From Candidatus Falkowbacteria bacterium RIFOXYD12_FULL_34_57 (GTDB lineage: Bacteria > Patescibacteriota > Patescibacteriia > Patescibacteriales > UBA12075), in contig MFGN01000011.1 in NCBI GenBank assembly GCA_001780285.1, forward strand, positions 1 to 56,014: a stretch of 56,014 bases of DNA, in the 5' to 3' direction. Under the pieces are notes generated by a model. It had not been told where the DNA came from. It saw only the letters and a list, made by a program, of their open reading frames with translations, and searched no databases. Shown one piece after another: positions 30,425 to 39,496 of the stretch. Each line of letters opens with the position of its first letter. Position 1 is the first letter of the stretch. The position numbers were made by a program, and so were the translations under genes.

Positions 30425-30494
30425 GAATCTAGAAACAATATTCGCATAATTCGAAATTCGATATATTCGCATATTAATTTATAGATTCGCATTA
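30425..30494. repeat. AT-rich dispersed palindromic repeat
   Basis: GAATCTAGAAACAATATTCGCATAATTCGAAATTCGATATATTCGCATATTAATTTATAGATTCGCATTAT. Confidence 0.75.
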
Positions 30495-30503
30495 TTATAT
30501 ATT

Positions 30504-31049
30504 ATGGCTAAACAAAACTTAAACCAAGGAAGACGATGGTATGTTTTGCACACTTACTCCGGTTATGAGGAAAATGTAGAAAAAAACTTAAGACAAAGAA
30601 TTGAATCCATGGATATGGAGGACAAGATTTTTAATATTTTAATTCCGGTTGAAAAAAAGATAAAAATCAAAAACGGAAAAAGAACTGTAAAAGAAGAAAA
30701 AATATTTCCGGGTTATGTAATGATTGAAATGATTGTAACCGATGATTCTTGGTATGTGGTTCGAAACACGCCGAATGTAACCGGCTTTATCGGCACCGGT
30801 ACCATTCCCACCCCGATTAGCGACAAAGAGATAAAAGCACTGCAAAAAAGAATGGGCGTGGAAGAACCAAAATTCAAAATTGATGTTTCTGTCGGCTCCC
30901 CCGTCCGCATTATCGATGGTCCGTTCAAAAATCTGGAAGGTAAAATCACCAATATTGACGAAGCAAAAGGAAAAATTAAAGTGCTTGTATCTATGTTTGG
31001 TCGAGAAACACCAGTAGAGCTGGATTTCTTGCAAATTAAAAAAATATAA
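30504..31049 (+). CDS. nusG: Transcription termination/antitermination protein NusG
   Basis: RRWYVLHTYSGYEENVEKNL, FPGYVMIEM, VRIIDGPFKNLEGKI. Confidence 0.96.
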   Translation: MAKQNLNQGRRWYVLHTYSGYEENVEKNLRQRIESMDMEDKIFNILIPVEKKIKIKNGKRTVKEEKIFPGYVMIEMIVTDDSWYVVRNTPNVTGFIGTGTIPTPISDKEIKALQKRMGVEEPKFKIDVSVGSPVRIIDGPFKNLEGKITNIDEAKGKIKVLVSMFGRETPVELDFLQIKKI

Positions 31050-31238
31050 ACTCAGTGAAAAATAAAAAGTTCATAAAATCTATAAGGTCACTAATAAGTC
31101 GCTTCGCGACATTTAAAATAATAAATTATTCTAGTGCTCTATTGTGAGCTTGCTTCTCTAGAAAATATAAAGAAAGTACAAAGTTTATAAATAAATAACT
31201 TTCAACTTTATAAACTTTTAACTTTCAACTAAAATACT

Positions 31239-31661
31239 ATGGCAAAAAAAATATTAACAGTTATAAAATTACAAATTAAAGGTGGGCAAGCTAACCCGGC
31301 GCCTCCTGTGGGACCCGCTCTCGGACAACACGGAGTACAGATTCAAGACTTTTGTTCCAAGTTTAATGACGCCACTAAAGATAAAATGGGAGACATTGTA
31401 CCGGTAGAAATAACCGTTTTTGAAGACCGAACCTTTACTTTTGTTACAAAGACTCCTCCAGCAGCAGAGCTTATAAAAAAAGCGGCAAAAATTCAAAAAG
31501 GATCAGGAAAACCGCTTGCTGAAAAAATAGGATCTATCACCCAGGATCAACTTAAAGAAATTGCAGAGATCAAGCTTCCGGATTTAAACACCAACGACAT
31601 TGAACAAGCTAAAAAGATCATCGCCGGAACCGCCAGACAAATGGGGGTAGAAATAAAATAG
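31239..31661 (+). CDS. rplK: 50S ribosomal protein L11
   Basis: [23 protein letters not shown]. Confidence 0.97.
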   Translation: MAKKILTVIKLQIKGGQANPAPPVGPALGQHGVQIQDFCSKFNDATKDKMGDIVPVEITVFEDRTFTFVTKTPPAAELIKKAAKIQKGSGKPLAEKIGSITQDQLKEIAEIKLPDLNTNDIEQAKKIIAGTARQMGVEIK

Positions 31662-31694
31662 AACTCAAACACACAAACATTTTAACATAACAAT

Positions 31695-31765
31695 GTGTCA
31701 TTCTGAACGAAGTGAAGAATCCCGCGACCTATAACGATATTCTTCGCTCCGCTCAGGATGACACA
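31695..31765. repeat. Imperfect inverted repeat, TGTCATTCTGAACGAAGTGAAGAATC type
   Basis: TGTCATTCTGAACGAAGTGAAGAATC...ATTCTTCGCTCCGCTCAGGATGACAC. Confidence 0.8.
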
Positions 31766-31835
31766 CGGGTAATTAAATTAATTTGTGGGAGAAAAAAAAT
31801 TTCGAATTATTTTTTTTCGCCACTACCACGAAAAT

Positions 31836-32543
31836 ATGGCAAAAAAACAACAAAAAACAATTGAAAAAACTGTAGAAACAACTGATTCACAAGAGTTTAA
31901 CAAATTAAACACCTACAGGGTTGAACAAGCTATCAAATTTACCAAGCAGTTATCTAGGGCAAAATTTGATGCATCGGTTGAAGTTCATTTCCGACTGGGA
32001 ATCGACCCTAAAAAAGGAGAACAGCAAATCAGAACCGCTGTCAGCCTTCCTCATGGAACCGGTAAAACGGTAAAAGTAGCCGCTTTTGTATCAGACGATA
32101 AAATTAAAGCCTGTCAGGAAGCCGGAGCCGATTTTGTCGGCGGTGAAGATTTGATCACCGAAATTAAAAAAACTGAAAAAACAGATTTTCAAGTAGCGGT
32201 TGCGGAGCCTATTATGATGAAAAACTTGGCGCAAATCGCAAAAATTCTTGGCACCCGCGGACTGATGCCTTCTCCAAAAAATGAAACCGTAACTCCAAAT
32301 CCGGCAAAAGCTATAGTTGAACTTAAAAAAGGAAAAGTAAGCTTTAAAAACGATGATACTGGAAATGTGCATGTAGTAATCGGAAAGGTATCATTTGATG
32401 ACAAAAAATTACTAGAAAATTACGAGACCATTCTGGAAACCATCAAAAAAGTAAAGCCGGCCAAAGCTAAAGGTATATATATCCGAAACATATCCATTTC
32501 ATCATCAATGGGACCCGGAGTAAAAGTACAAGTAGCAAAGTAA
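31836..32543 (+). CDS. rplA: 50S ribosomal protein L1
   Basis: FDASVEVHFRLGIDPKKGEQQIRTAVSLPHGTGK; ATG at 31836 is the likely start. Confidence 0.96.
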   Translation: MAKKQQKTIEKTVETTDSQEFNKLNTYRVEQAIKFTKQLSRAKFDASVEVHFRLGIDPKKGEQQIRTAVSLPHGTGKTVKVAAFVSDDKIKACQEAGADFVGGEDLITEIKKTEKTDFQVAVAEPIMMKNLAQIAKILGTRGLMPSPKNETVTPNPAKAIVELKKGKVSFKNDDTGNVHVVIGKVSFDDKKLLENYETILETIKKVKPAKAKGIYIRNISISSSMGPGVKVQVAK

Positions 32544-32598
32544 ATTTTTTATTCAAAAAATTTACCAGCATAAAATTGAAAATCCATAAATTTAAATA

Positions 32599-32634
32599 AA
32601 AACAAGAGTTCATTTAAACTCTTGTTTTTTTATA
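32599..32634. terminator. Rho-independent terminator
   Basis: AAAAACAAGAGTTCATTTAAACTCTTGTTTTTTT. Confidence 0.8.
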
Positions 32635-32682
32635 AAATAATCTTAGCTTTATAAACTTTTAATTCGTAAATTTTGCATATTC

Positions 32683-33735
32683 TCAAATAGGTTTTACGGC
32701 TCCGTGGGCTACGCTTTCATTCATGCCGGCTGATGTAATTTCAATAAAATCAGCTTTTCCTCTTAATGACTCTATATCAGCAGAGCCGGTATAAGTCATA
32801 CCTGAAGCAAGACCCCCAAGAAGCTTGTCAACAATCGTCTTTACATTACCCTTATACGGCATTAATGTCATCGCTCCTTCTACGTGGACATTTTCTGTAA
32901 TCTCCTTCCCGTCCAACTTCATTTTTTTAACAGTAGCCCGATAGCTGGCCATGCCGCGATATTCTTTAAATTTCTTTCCATCTTGTTCAATTATTTCTCC
33001 GGGGGTTTCATCGGTACCGGCAAATAATGAGCCCAGCATTACTGTATCTGCTCCGGCGCCAATAGCCTTGGTTAAATCCCCCGGCATTTTAATTCCCCCG
33101 TCAGCGCAAACCGGTACCCTTCCCTGAGTAGCCTCGTAAACATCCATCAAAGCTGTAATCTGAGGAACACCTGCTCCGGTCATTATTCTGGTAGTGCAAA
33201 CCGCCCCCGGACCAATACCGACTTTAATAGCATCGGCTTTTTTGCTGATAAAATACTCAGCCGCATCCTTAGTAGCAATATTGCCGACCATAACATCAAT
33301 TTTAGGATGATTTTCCTTAATCCAGTCTAATGTTTTCCCGGTTCGTTTAGAGTGTCCATGAGCCACATCCAAAACCAATATATCTACACCGGCTTTTTCA
33401 AGAAACGGAACTCTTTCCTTAAAATCATGTTCTTTGATGCCAATCGCCGCTCCCACCAACAAGCCTTCTTTTTTAACGAGTTGAACCTCTCTCATTTGAT
33501 CCTCTATAGTCAAAAATCTATGAATAACCCCCAATCCCCCCATTTTGCCAATAGCGATAGCCATTTTTGATTCACAAACAGTATCCATATTAGCCGCAAT
33601 AATCGGTATATCTATCATATGATTTTTAGATACTCTGGTCCTAAATTTAACATCACTCCTGGATAATATTTTATTATATTTAGGAACTATCAATAAATCA
33701 TCATAAGAATAGCCCTTATTTATAATTCTCGCCAT
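32683..33735 (-). CDS. IMP dehydrogenase/GMP reductase family protein lacking CBS domains
   Basis: [20 protein letters not shown] catalytic loop; [31 protein letters not shown]; only 350 aa. Confidence 0.88.
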   Translation of the reverse strand: MARIINKGYSYDDLLIVPKYNKILSRSDVKFRTRVSKNHMIDIPIIAANMDTVCESKMAIAIGKMGGLGVIHRFLTIEDQMREVQLVKKEGLLVGAAIGIKEHDFKERVPFLEKAGVDILVLDVAHGHSKRTGKTLDWIKENHPKIDVMVGNIATKDAAEYFISKKADAIKVGIGPGAVCTTRIMTGAGVPQITALMDVYEATQGRVPVCADGGIKMPGDLTKAIGAGADTVMLGSLFAGTDETPGEIIEQDGKKFKEYRGMASYRATVKKMKLDGKEITENVHVEGAMTLMPYKGNVKTIVDKLLGGLASGMTYTGSADIESLRGKADFIEITSAGMNESVAHGAVKPI

Positions 33736-33825
33736 ATATTTTAAATTTAATTATAAAAACTTTACTTATCACCCCTAGTATTATATAATTAAATAAAATT
33801 TATGTCTATTTCCAAGGGGGTAAAA

Positions 33826-34170
33826 ATGAAAAGTTGGGAATTATTAAAAAAAATTAATGAAATAAGAATAATCGCTTTTGACAACATTGAAGATTTACTA
33901 AAGCATCTTGAAAAAAAACGAAAAGATAATCCATGTGATAACTGAGGAATAAGTTTTACGATCTTAGTTAAGGTCGCGCATCAAGAAGGAATCAGTAGAA
34001 AAGAATTAAAAAATGTTCTTTATACAAATGACAAAACTATTGATGATGCTATTAATGATAACAGAATAAAGACCATAGCTTCGCCTGACGGAGACCCTGA
34101 TAAAGAAAAATATTATCTTAGCCGGCAAGGCAAAAAATGGTTAAAACAATTAGAAGAATGCTTAAAATAA
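33826..34170 (+). pseudogene. Small protein gene interrupted by a single in-frame TGA
   Basis: RBS AAGGGGG, ATG at 33826; MKSWELLKKINEIRIIAFDNIEDLLKHLEKKRKDNPCDN[TGA]GISFTILVKVAHQEGISRKELKNVLYTNDKTIDDAINDNRIKTIASPDGDPDKEKYYLSRQGKKWLKQLEECLK*; TGA at 33943-33945; terminator follows. Confidence 0.6.
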
Positions 34171-34179
34171 TCAAAAAAT

Positions 34180-34205
34180 AGCTCCGAAAATCGGAGTTTT
34201 TTCTT
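34180..34205 (+). terminator. Rho-independent terminator
   Basis: GCTCCGAAAATCGGAGTTTTTT. Confidence 0.75.
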
Positions 34206-34286
34206 ATTATTCAACTTGTCATCAGTATTTGCTCTAATTATTAGTATTTGGTAAAATTTAATTACTAATATATAATCAATAAATAT

Positions 34287-34775
34287 ATGAAACACGACAA
34301 AAGACTTGGTTATTTTTCCTGGGATGATACTTTTATGAACATGGCTATTGTGATTGCCCAGCGCTCTAAAGACCCCAATACCCAAAATGGAGCTTGTGTA
34401 GTAAATAACAATAACCTGATTATCGGCGTAGGCTACAACGGTTTTCCTAGAGGATGCCATGACGATGATCTGCCATGGGAAAGAGAAGGCGATTTCTGCA
34501 ACAATAAATATGCCTATGTTGTTCATGCTGAAGAAAACGCCCTACTAAATGCTAACTCTGATACCAATGGTAGCAAAATTTATTGCACCCTCTTTCCCTG
34601 CAATGAATGCACTAAAGTAATAATCCAAAAGGGGGTAAAAGAAGTCATTTATGATTCAGATAAATACCACGACAGCGATATCTGCCAGGCCTCCAGAAAA
34701 ATGCTGGATATGGCCGGAATAAAATATAGGCAATTTACTCCAAAGAAAAAAATAGAGTTTGTTGGTCATGAATAA
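34287..34775 (+). CDS. dCMP deaminase family protein
   Basis: HAEENALLNA and PCNECTKVI zinc motifs; SKDPNTQNGACVV. Confidence 0.93.
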   Translation: MKHDKRLGYFSWDDTFMNMAIVIAQRSKDPNTQNGACVVNNNNLIIGVGYNGFPRGCHDDDLPWEREGDFCNNKYAYVVHAEENALLNANSDTNGSKIYCTLFPCNECTKVIIQKGVKEVIYDSDKYHDSDICQASRKMLDMAGIKYRQFTPKKKIEFVGHE

Positions 34776-34998
34776 ATTAAAATTTTAGTCAAAAATTTAT
34801 AAAGCTTATTCCCCCAAAGCGAATCAATCAAAATATTTAATTAATTTTTACTGATTGAAAGGTTTATAAAAGTTAAATAAACATCCGCGTTAAATCCGCG
34901 TACTAATCAGCGTAAAATCCGCGGCCAAACCGTCTGGCGCGCACTAAACTTTGACTTAAAAACAACTTAATATAAAAAAATAACCATAAATTAAAACC

Positions 34999-35811
34999 AT
35001 GCAAGAATATCTAACACTTTTAAAAACCATTAAAGAAAAAGGCACCGATAAAGGCGATCGCACCGGTACTGGTACTCGCAGTCTTTTTGGCTATCAGATG
35101 CGCTTTGACCTTTCCCGAGGCTTTCCTCTCTTAACCACTAAAAAAGTGCATTTAAAATCAATTATCCATGAACTACTTTGGTTCCTATCAGGCGACACGA
35201 ACATTAAATACCTAAACGATAACGGCGTAACCATCTGGGATGAATGGGCCGATGAAAACGGCGACCTGGGGCCGATCTACGGCAAACAATGGACCGCGTG
35301 GGAAGCCAATAACGGCACCAAGATAAATCAAATTGAAGATGTTGTTAATAGAATAAAAAACAATCCGAACGACAGAAGGATAATAGTCAGCGGCTGGAAT
35401 GTCGGCGACCTGCAGAGCCTGATATCCGGAAAAAAAACCGCCCCCCCGCCCTGCCATACCCTGTTTCAATTTTATGTGGCCGACGGCAAGCTTTCTTGCC
35501 AGCTGTATCAAAGAAGTGCAGATGTGTTTTTAGGCGTGCCATTCAATATTGCCTCATACGCCCTATTAACGATGATGGTGGCGCAGGTTACAGGGCTTGA
35601 GCCCGGAGATTTTGTGCATACTTTCGGCGATGTGCATATTTATAACAATCATGTTGATCAAGTAGAAACTCAACTGGCTCGCGCCCCGCGCCAACTACCG
35701 ACCATAAAAATCAATCCGAATATCAAAAATATTAATGACTTTAAATACGAAGATTTTGAACTCATCGGCTACGATCCGCATCCAGGAATAAAGGCGCCGA
35801 TAGCCATCTAA
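34999..35811 (+). CDS. thyA: Thymidylate synthase
   Basis: [51 protein letters not shown]. Confidence 0.97.
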   Translation: MQEYLTLLKTIKEKGTDKGDRTGTGTRSLFGYQMRFDLSRGFPLLTTKKVHLKSIIHELLWFLSGDTNIKYLNDNGVTIWDEWADENGDLGPIYGKQWTAWEANNGTKINQIEDVVNRIKNNPNDRRIIVSGWNVGDLQSLISGKKTAPPPCHTLFQFYVADGKLSCQLYQRSADVFLGVPFNIASYALLTMMVAQVTGLEPGDFVHTFGDVHIYNNHVDQVETQLARAPRQLPTIKINPNIKNINDFKYEDFELIGYDPHPGIKAPIAI

Positions 35812-35990
35812 TTTACTCATTCTAGATAAATTGAACCTGCTCTAAATTTAAAATCTAAATTGCTGTAACAAGAAAGATTTAAGAAGTAAGATTTATGATT
35901 TAAGAATAAATTAAAAAATATTCTTTTAGTAATTACTCTCTTGAATCTTAAATCATAAATCTTAAATCTCTGCCGATAGGCAGAAAACCT

Positions 35991-36491
35991 ATGAAAATCA
36001 CATTAATGATGGCTATAACCATGGACGGTAAAATAGCCAAAAACGACAAACACTTTCCTGATTGGACAAGCCCGGAGGATAAAAAATTATTTGCCAAAAT
36101 TTCCAGAGAACACGGCGTAGTAATGATGGGAGAAAAAACTTTTGCCACCTTTCCGGCTCCCCTTCCCGGCAGGCTGAATGTTGTTTTTACTTTAAATAAA
36201 AATCCAAAAAAAACTGAAGGCGTAAAGTGGGTGTCGGGCGATATAGAGAAAATATTAAAAGAACTGGAAGAAATGGGATACGCTAAAGCGCTACTTGGCG
36301 GCGGCGCATTCCTCAATACCACCTTTTTGGAAAAAAAACTAATTGATGAGATCATTGTAACCGTAGAACCGAAAATATTCGGCAGTGGCATTTCTCTTTT
36401 CGGCGGAGATTTTAATATTGATTTAAAATTGTTAGAAGTTAATAAAATAAATAAAAATACGGTAATTCTAAAATATAAAGTGGTGTATTAA
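35991..36491 (+). CDS. Dihydrofolate reductase / RibD C-terminal family
   Basis: MAITMDGKIAKNDKHFPDWTSPEDKKLF; GVVMMGEKTFATFPAPLPGRLNVV; ALLGGGAFLNTTFLE. Confidence 0.88.
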   Translation: MKITLMMAITMDGKIAKNDKHFPDWTSPEDKKLFAKISREHGVVMMGEKTFATFPAPLPGRLNVVFTLNKNPKKTEGVKWVSGDIEKILKELEEMGYAKALLGGGAFLNTTFLEKKLIDEIIVTVEPKIFGSGISLFGGDFNIDLKLLEVNKINKNTVILKYKVVY

Positions 36492-36500
36492 ATTAAATCT

Positions 36501-36592
36501 TAGTCATTCTGGGTAAAGCAAAGAATCTCGTCAAATTATAATTATCGTTATTCACGAGATTTTTTATTCCACTGTGCTACATTCAAAATGAC
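36501..36592. repeat. Imperfect inverted repeat of TCATTCTG family
   Basis: GTCATTCTGGGTAAAGCAAAGAATCTCG...CGAGATTTTTTATTCCACTGTGCTACATTCAAAATGAC. Confidence 0.65.
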
Positions 36593-36604
36593 AATAATTT
36601 ATAT

Positions 36605-37150
36605 ATGAAAAAAATAATCATCGGTCTTACCGGACAAATGTCATGTGGCAAGGGTACCGTGGCCGAATATTTAGAAAAAAAATACGGTGCCAGCACTTAT
36701 CGTTTTTCTTCCATGCTTCGTGATGTTCTGAATAGATTGTATTTAGAAATCACCAGGCACAACATGCAAACCCTTTCTACTCTGATTCGAAAAAATTTTT
36801 CCGAAGACTTGATGGCCCGTGTCATGGCCAAAGATGTAAAAAGCGACAATAATAATTTAATAGTAATAGAGGGAATTCGCAGAATGGCCGATATTAAATA
36901 TCTACAAGAACTAGAAAATTTTAAATTAATAAGTATTGAAGCTGATTCTAAGGTTCGATATGAACGACTCACTAAACGAACCGAAAATAAAGGGGATACT
37001 GAAAAAACATACAAAGAATTCATGGATGACCACAAAACAGAGGCTGAATCAGAAATTCCCAAAACCATGGAACATGCCGATATTATAATCAATAATAATG
37101 GCGATTTAAAAAAACTTTATAAACAAATTGACGATTTGATAAATACTTGA
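36605..37150 (+). CDS. P-loop (d)NMP/dephospho-CoA kinase-like protein
   Basis: IIGLTGQMSCGKGTVAEYLEKKYG; VIEGIRRMADIKYL. Confidence 0.75.
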   Translation: MKKIIIGLTGQMSCGKGTVAEYLEKKYGASTYRFSSMLRDVLNRLYLEITRHNMQTLSTLIRKNFSEDLMARVMAKDVKSDNNNLIVIEGIRRMADIKYLQELENFKLISIEADSKVRYERLTKRTENKGDTEKTYKEFMDDHKTEAESEIPKTMEHADIIINNNGDLKKLYKQIDDLINT

Positions 37151-37233
37151 TTTTGTTAACTTGATATCATTTTAATAATCAGATATAATAATTTCAATAA
37201 GGAGGAGTGCATTATTGCACTCTTTTAATATAT

Positions 37234-38529
37234 ATGACAAAAACTACAGGAAAATTCATTGTAATCGACGGCACAGACGGTTCCGGAAAGGGAACACAGA
37301 CTCGTCTTCTGGTGGAAAAACTGGAATATGCCGGATACAATGTAGAGCTGGCTGACTTCCCCCAATATGGTAAAAAATCAGCCGGGATGGTAGAAAAATA
37401 TTTAAACGGCGCCTATGGCAACGCGCATGAAGTCGGTCCCTACCGAGCTTCTGTTTTTTTTGCTGTAGATAGGTATGATGCTAGCTTTCAAATTAAAAAA
37501 TGGCTCAATGAAGGCAAAATCGTAATATCTAATCGTTATGTTACGGCAAACATGGGACATCAGGGTGGAAAAATAAAAAACTCCGAGGAAAGAAAAAAAT
37601 ATCTTGATTGGCTCTACAAACTTGAGTATGAAATATTCAATATTCCCAAACCTGATTTAAATATTATATTACATGTAGATGCAGCCATTGCTCAAAAATT
37701 GATAGATCAAAAAGAAGAACGCGAATATCTGCACGGAGCCAAACGCGACATTCATGAAGCGGATATCAACCACCTGCGCGATGCTGAACAGGTATATCTG
37801 GAAATTGCTAAAACCTTTCCTGATTTTGAACTCATAAAATGCACCAAAGAGGGAAACATTTTGACGCGCGAAGAGATAAATTATATGCTCTGGGAAAAAG
37901 TAGCTCATTTGATAAATTCCAACGGCAATCATCCTATTTATATAAACTACAAACACTTAAAGAACATAGAAAAAGATATTGAAAATCGCCACAACAGTTT
38001 TGTGGAAAAAGTTAAAAAAATATCTAATTATTCTGCTTATTATACCAACCAAAACATAAAACACAAAAAACAAACAACAGAAAAAATCCTTGGGAACAGT
38101 GATTTCCCCCACCTAAAAATTGAAAGGGTGTCTAGTATTGCTAAATTACCAACTCGTGCCTATAAACACGACATTGGCTATGATATTTATTCAGTAGAAT
38201 TTCATTCTCTTGTTCCCGGGGAACAATATATTGTCAGAACCGGCATTAAAATGGAGATGCCCAATGGCTTTGCCGGTTTAGTGTGGGATAAAAGCGGCGT
38301 AGCCAAAGATGGCGTTCATGTCTTGGGCGGAGTTTATGATCCGGGATACCGCGGAGAAGTAACAGTTACCGTGCGTAATCTGGGAGATGAAATATACCAT
38401 ATCGCACCAGGACAAAAAATAGCCCAGCTGCTTTTCCATAAAGTGGAACTGCCGGAAATAATCGAAGACAAAGTAAACGAAAATACGGAACGCGGAGCAG
38501 GACGACACGGCAGTTCAGGATTATTTTAA
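37234..38529 (+). CDS. Thymidylate kinase - dUTPase fusion
   Basis: N-term TMPK (FIVIDGTDGSGKGTQTRLLVEKLE, SNRYVTANMGHQGGK); C-term trimeric dUTPase (GYDIYS, DKSGVAKDGVHVLGGVYDPGYRGEV, GQKIAQLLF, ERGAGRHGSSGLF). Confidence 0.92.
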   Translation: MTKTTGKFIVIDGTDGSGKGTQTRLLVEKLEYAGYNVELADFPQYGKKSAGMVEKYLNGAYGNAHEVGPYRASVFFAVDRYDASFQIKKWLNEGKIVISNRYVTANMGHQGGKIKNSEERKKYLDWLYKLEYEIFNIPKPDLNIILHVDAAIAQKLIDQKEEREYLHGAKRDIHEADINHLRDAEQVYLEIAKTFPDFELIKCTKEGNILTREEINYMLWEKVAHLINSNGNHPIYINYKHLKNIEKDIENRHNSFVEKVKKISNYSAYYTNQNIKHKKQTTEKILGNSDFPHLKIERVSSIAKLPTRAYKHDIGYDIYSVEFHSLVPGEQYIVRTGIKMEMPNGFAGLVWDKSGVAKDGVHVLGGVYDPGYRGEVTVTVRNLGDEIYHIAPGQKIAQLLFHKVELPEIIEDKVNENTERGAGRHGSSGLF

Positions 38530-38537
38530 AATTTTAA

Positions 38538-38624
38538 TGTCATTCTAGGGGGAGCGAAGCAACTGACAGAATCCCGTTCCATAAAAATATAAAGAAATTC
38601 TATCACTCCACCCCAGAATGACAT
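38538..38624. repeat. Imperfect inverted repeat of TCATTCTG family
   Basis: TGTCATTCTAGGGGGAGCGAAGCAACTGACAGAATCC...ATTCTATCACTCCACCCCAGAATGACAT. Confidence 0.7.
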
Positions 38625-38653
38625 TAAAAATTAAATTCACAAAGGAGGTATGC

Positions 38654-39364
38654 ATGTTCTTTAAATACAAACCGCAAAACTACCCTGGTTACTTAGTGGT
38701 TATTGACGGTACGGACGGATCGGGAAAAGAAACGCAAACTAAACTTTTGGCCGAAAGACTGGAAAAAGAAGGACTTAAAGCAAAAATAGTTGATTTCCCG
38801 CAATATGGAAAAAAATCAGCAGGATCGGTAGAAGAGTATTTAAATGGTAAATACGGGGATGCTGATACTGTAGGTCCTTGGAAAGGATCTATTTTTTATG
38901 CTTTAGATCGCTACTCTGCCAGTTTCGAGATCAGAAAACTATTAAAGGAAGGGTATATAATCCTATCAAACCGATATGTAGCAGCCAACATGGGGCATCA
39001 GGGCGGTAAAATTAAAAACATTCTAAAACGAAAATTTTTCTTTAAGTGGCTCTATTGGTTGGAATATAAATTCTTTCATATCCCCTTTCCCGATCTAAAC
39101 ATCATCCTGCACGTTGAAGCGTCAATCGGACAAAAATTAGTCGACAAAAAAAATGCGCGCGACTATGTAAGCGGCAAAAAAAGAGATATCCATGAAGCTG
39201 ATCTGAATCACTTAAAAAAGGCTGAAAAAATATATTTAGAAATACCAAAATCATTGCCAGGATTCACATTAATTGAATGTACTGAAAATAATACGATTCT
39301 CTCCAGAGAAAAAATTCATGAAATGGTATATAAAACTTTAAAACAAAAATTGGATTTTTTATGA
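38654..39364 (+). CDS. tmk: Thymidylate kinase (stand-alone paralogue)
   Basis: YLVVIDGTDGSGKETQTKLLAERLEKEG; AAGGAGG RBS; TGA stop. Confidence 0.92.
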   Translation: MFFKYKPQNYPGYLVVIDGTDGSGKETQTKLLAERLEKEGLKAKIVDFPQYGKKSAGSVEEYLNGKYGDADTVGPWKGSIFYALDRYSASFEIRKLLKEGYIILSNRYVAANMGHQGGKIKNILKRKFFFKWLYWLEYKFFHIPFPDLNIILHVEASIGQKLVDKKNARDYVSGKKRDIHEADLNHLKKAEKIYLEIPKSLPGFTLIECTENNTILSREKIHEMVYKTLKQKLDFL

Positions 39365-39385
39365 TTCATAATTTAAAATAGAAAA

Positions 39386-39416
39386 AATGGAAGTAAAAAT
39401 ACTTCCTTTTTTTATT
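39386..39416 (+). terminator. Rho-independent terminator
   Basis: GGAAGTAAAAATACTTCCTTTTTTT. Confidence 0.75.
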
Positions 39417-39496
39417 TGATTTTTAGGTTCTTTTGGGGTAGAATATTAGTATTAAAATAAACTAAAAAATAAAAGTGAAAATCTAAGAGTAATCTT

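Noticed and set aside
33826-34170. Genome-wide TGA recoding (Gly as in SR1/Gracilibacteria, or Trp)
   Set aside because: Several intact genes in the window terminate at TGA and TGG is used normally for Trp.
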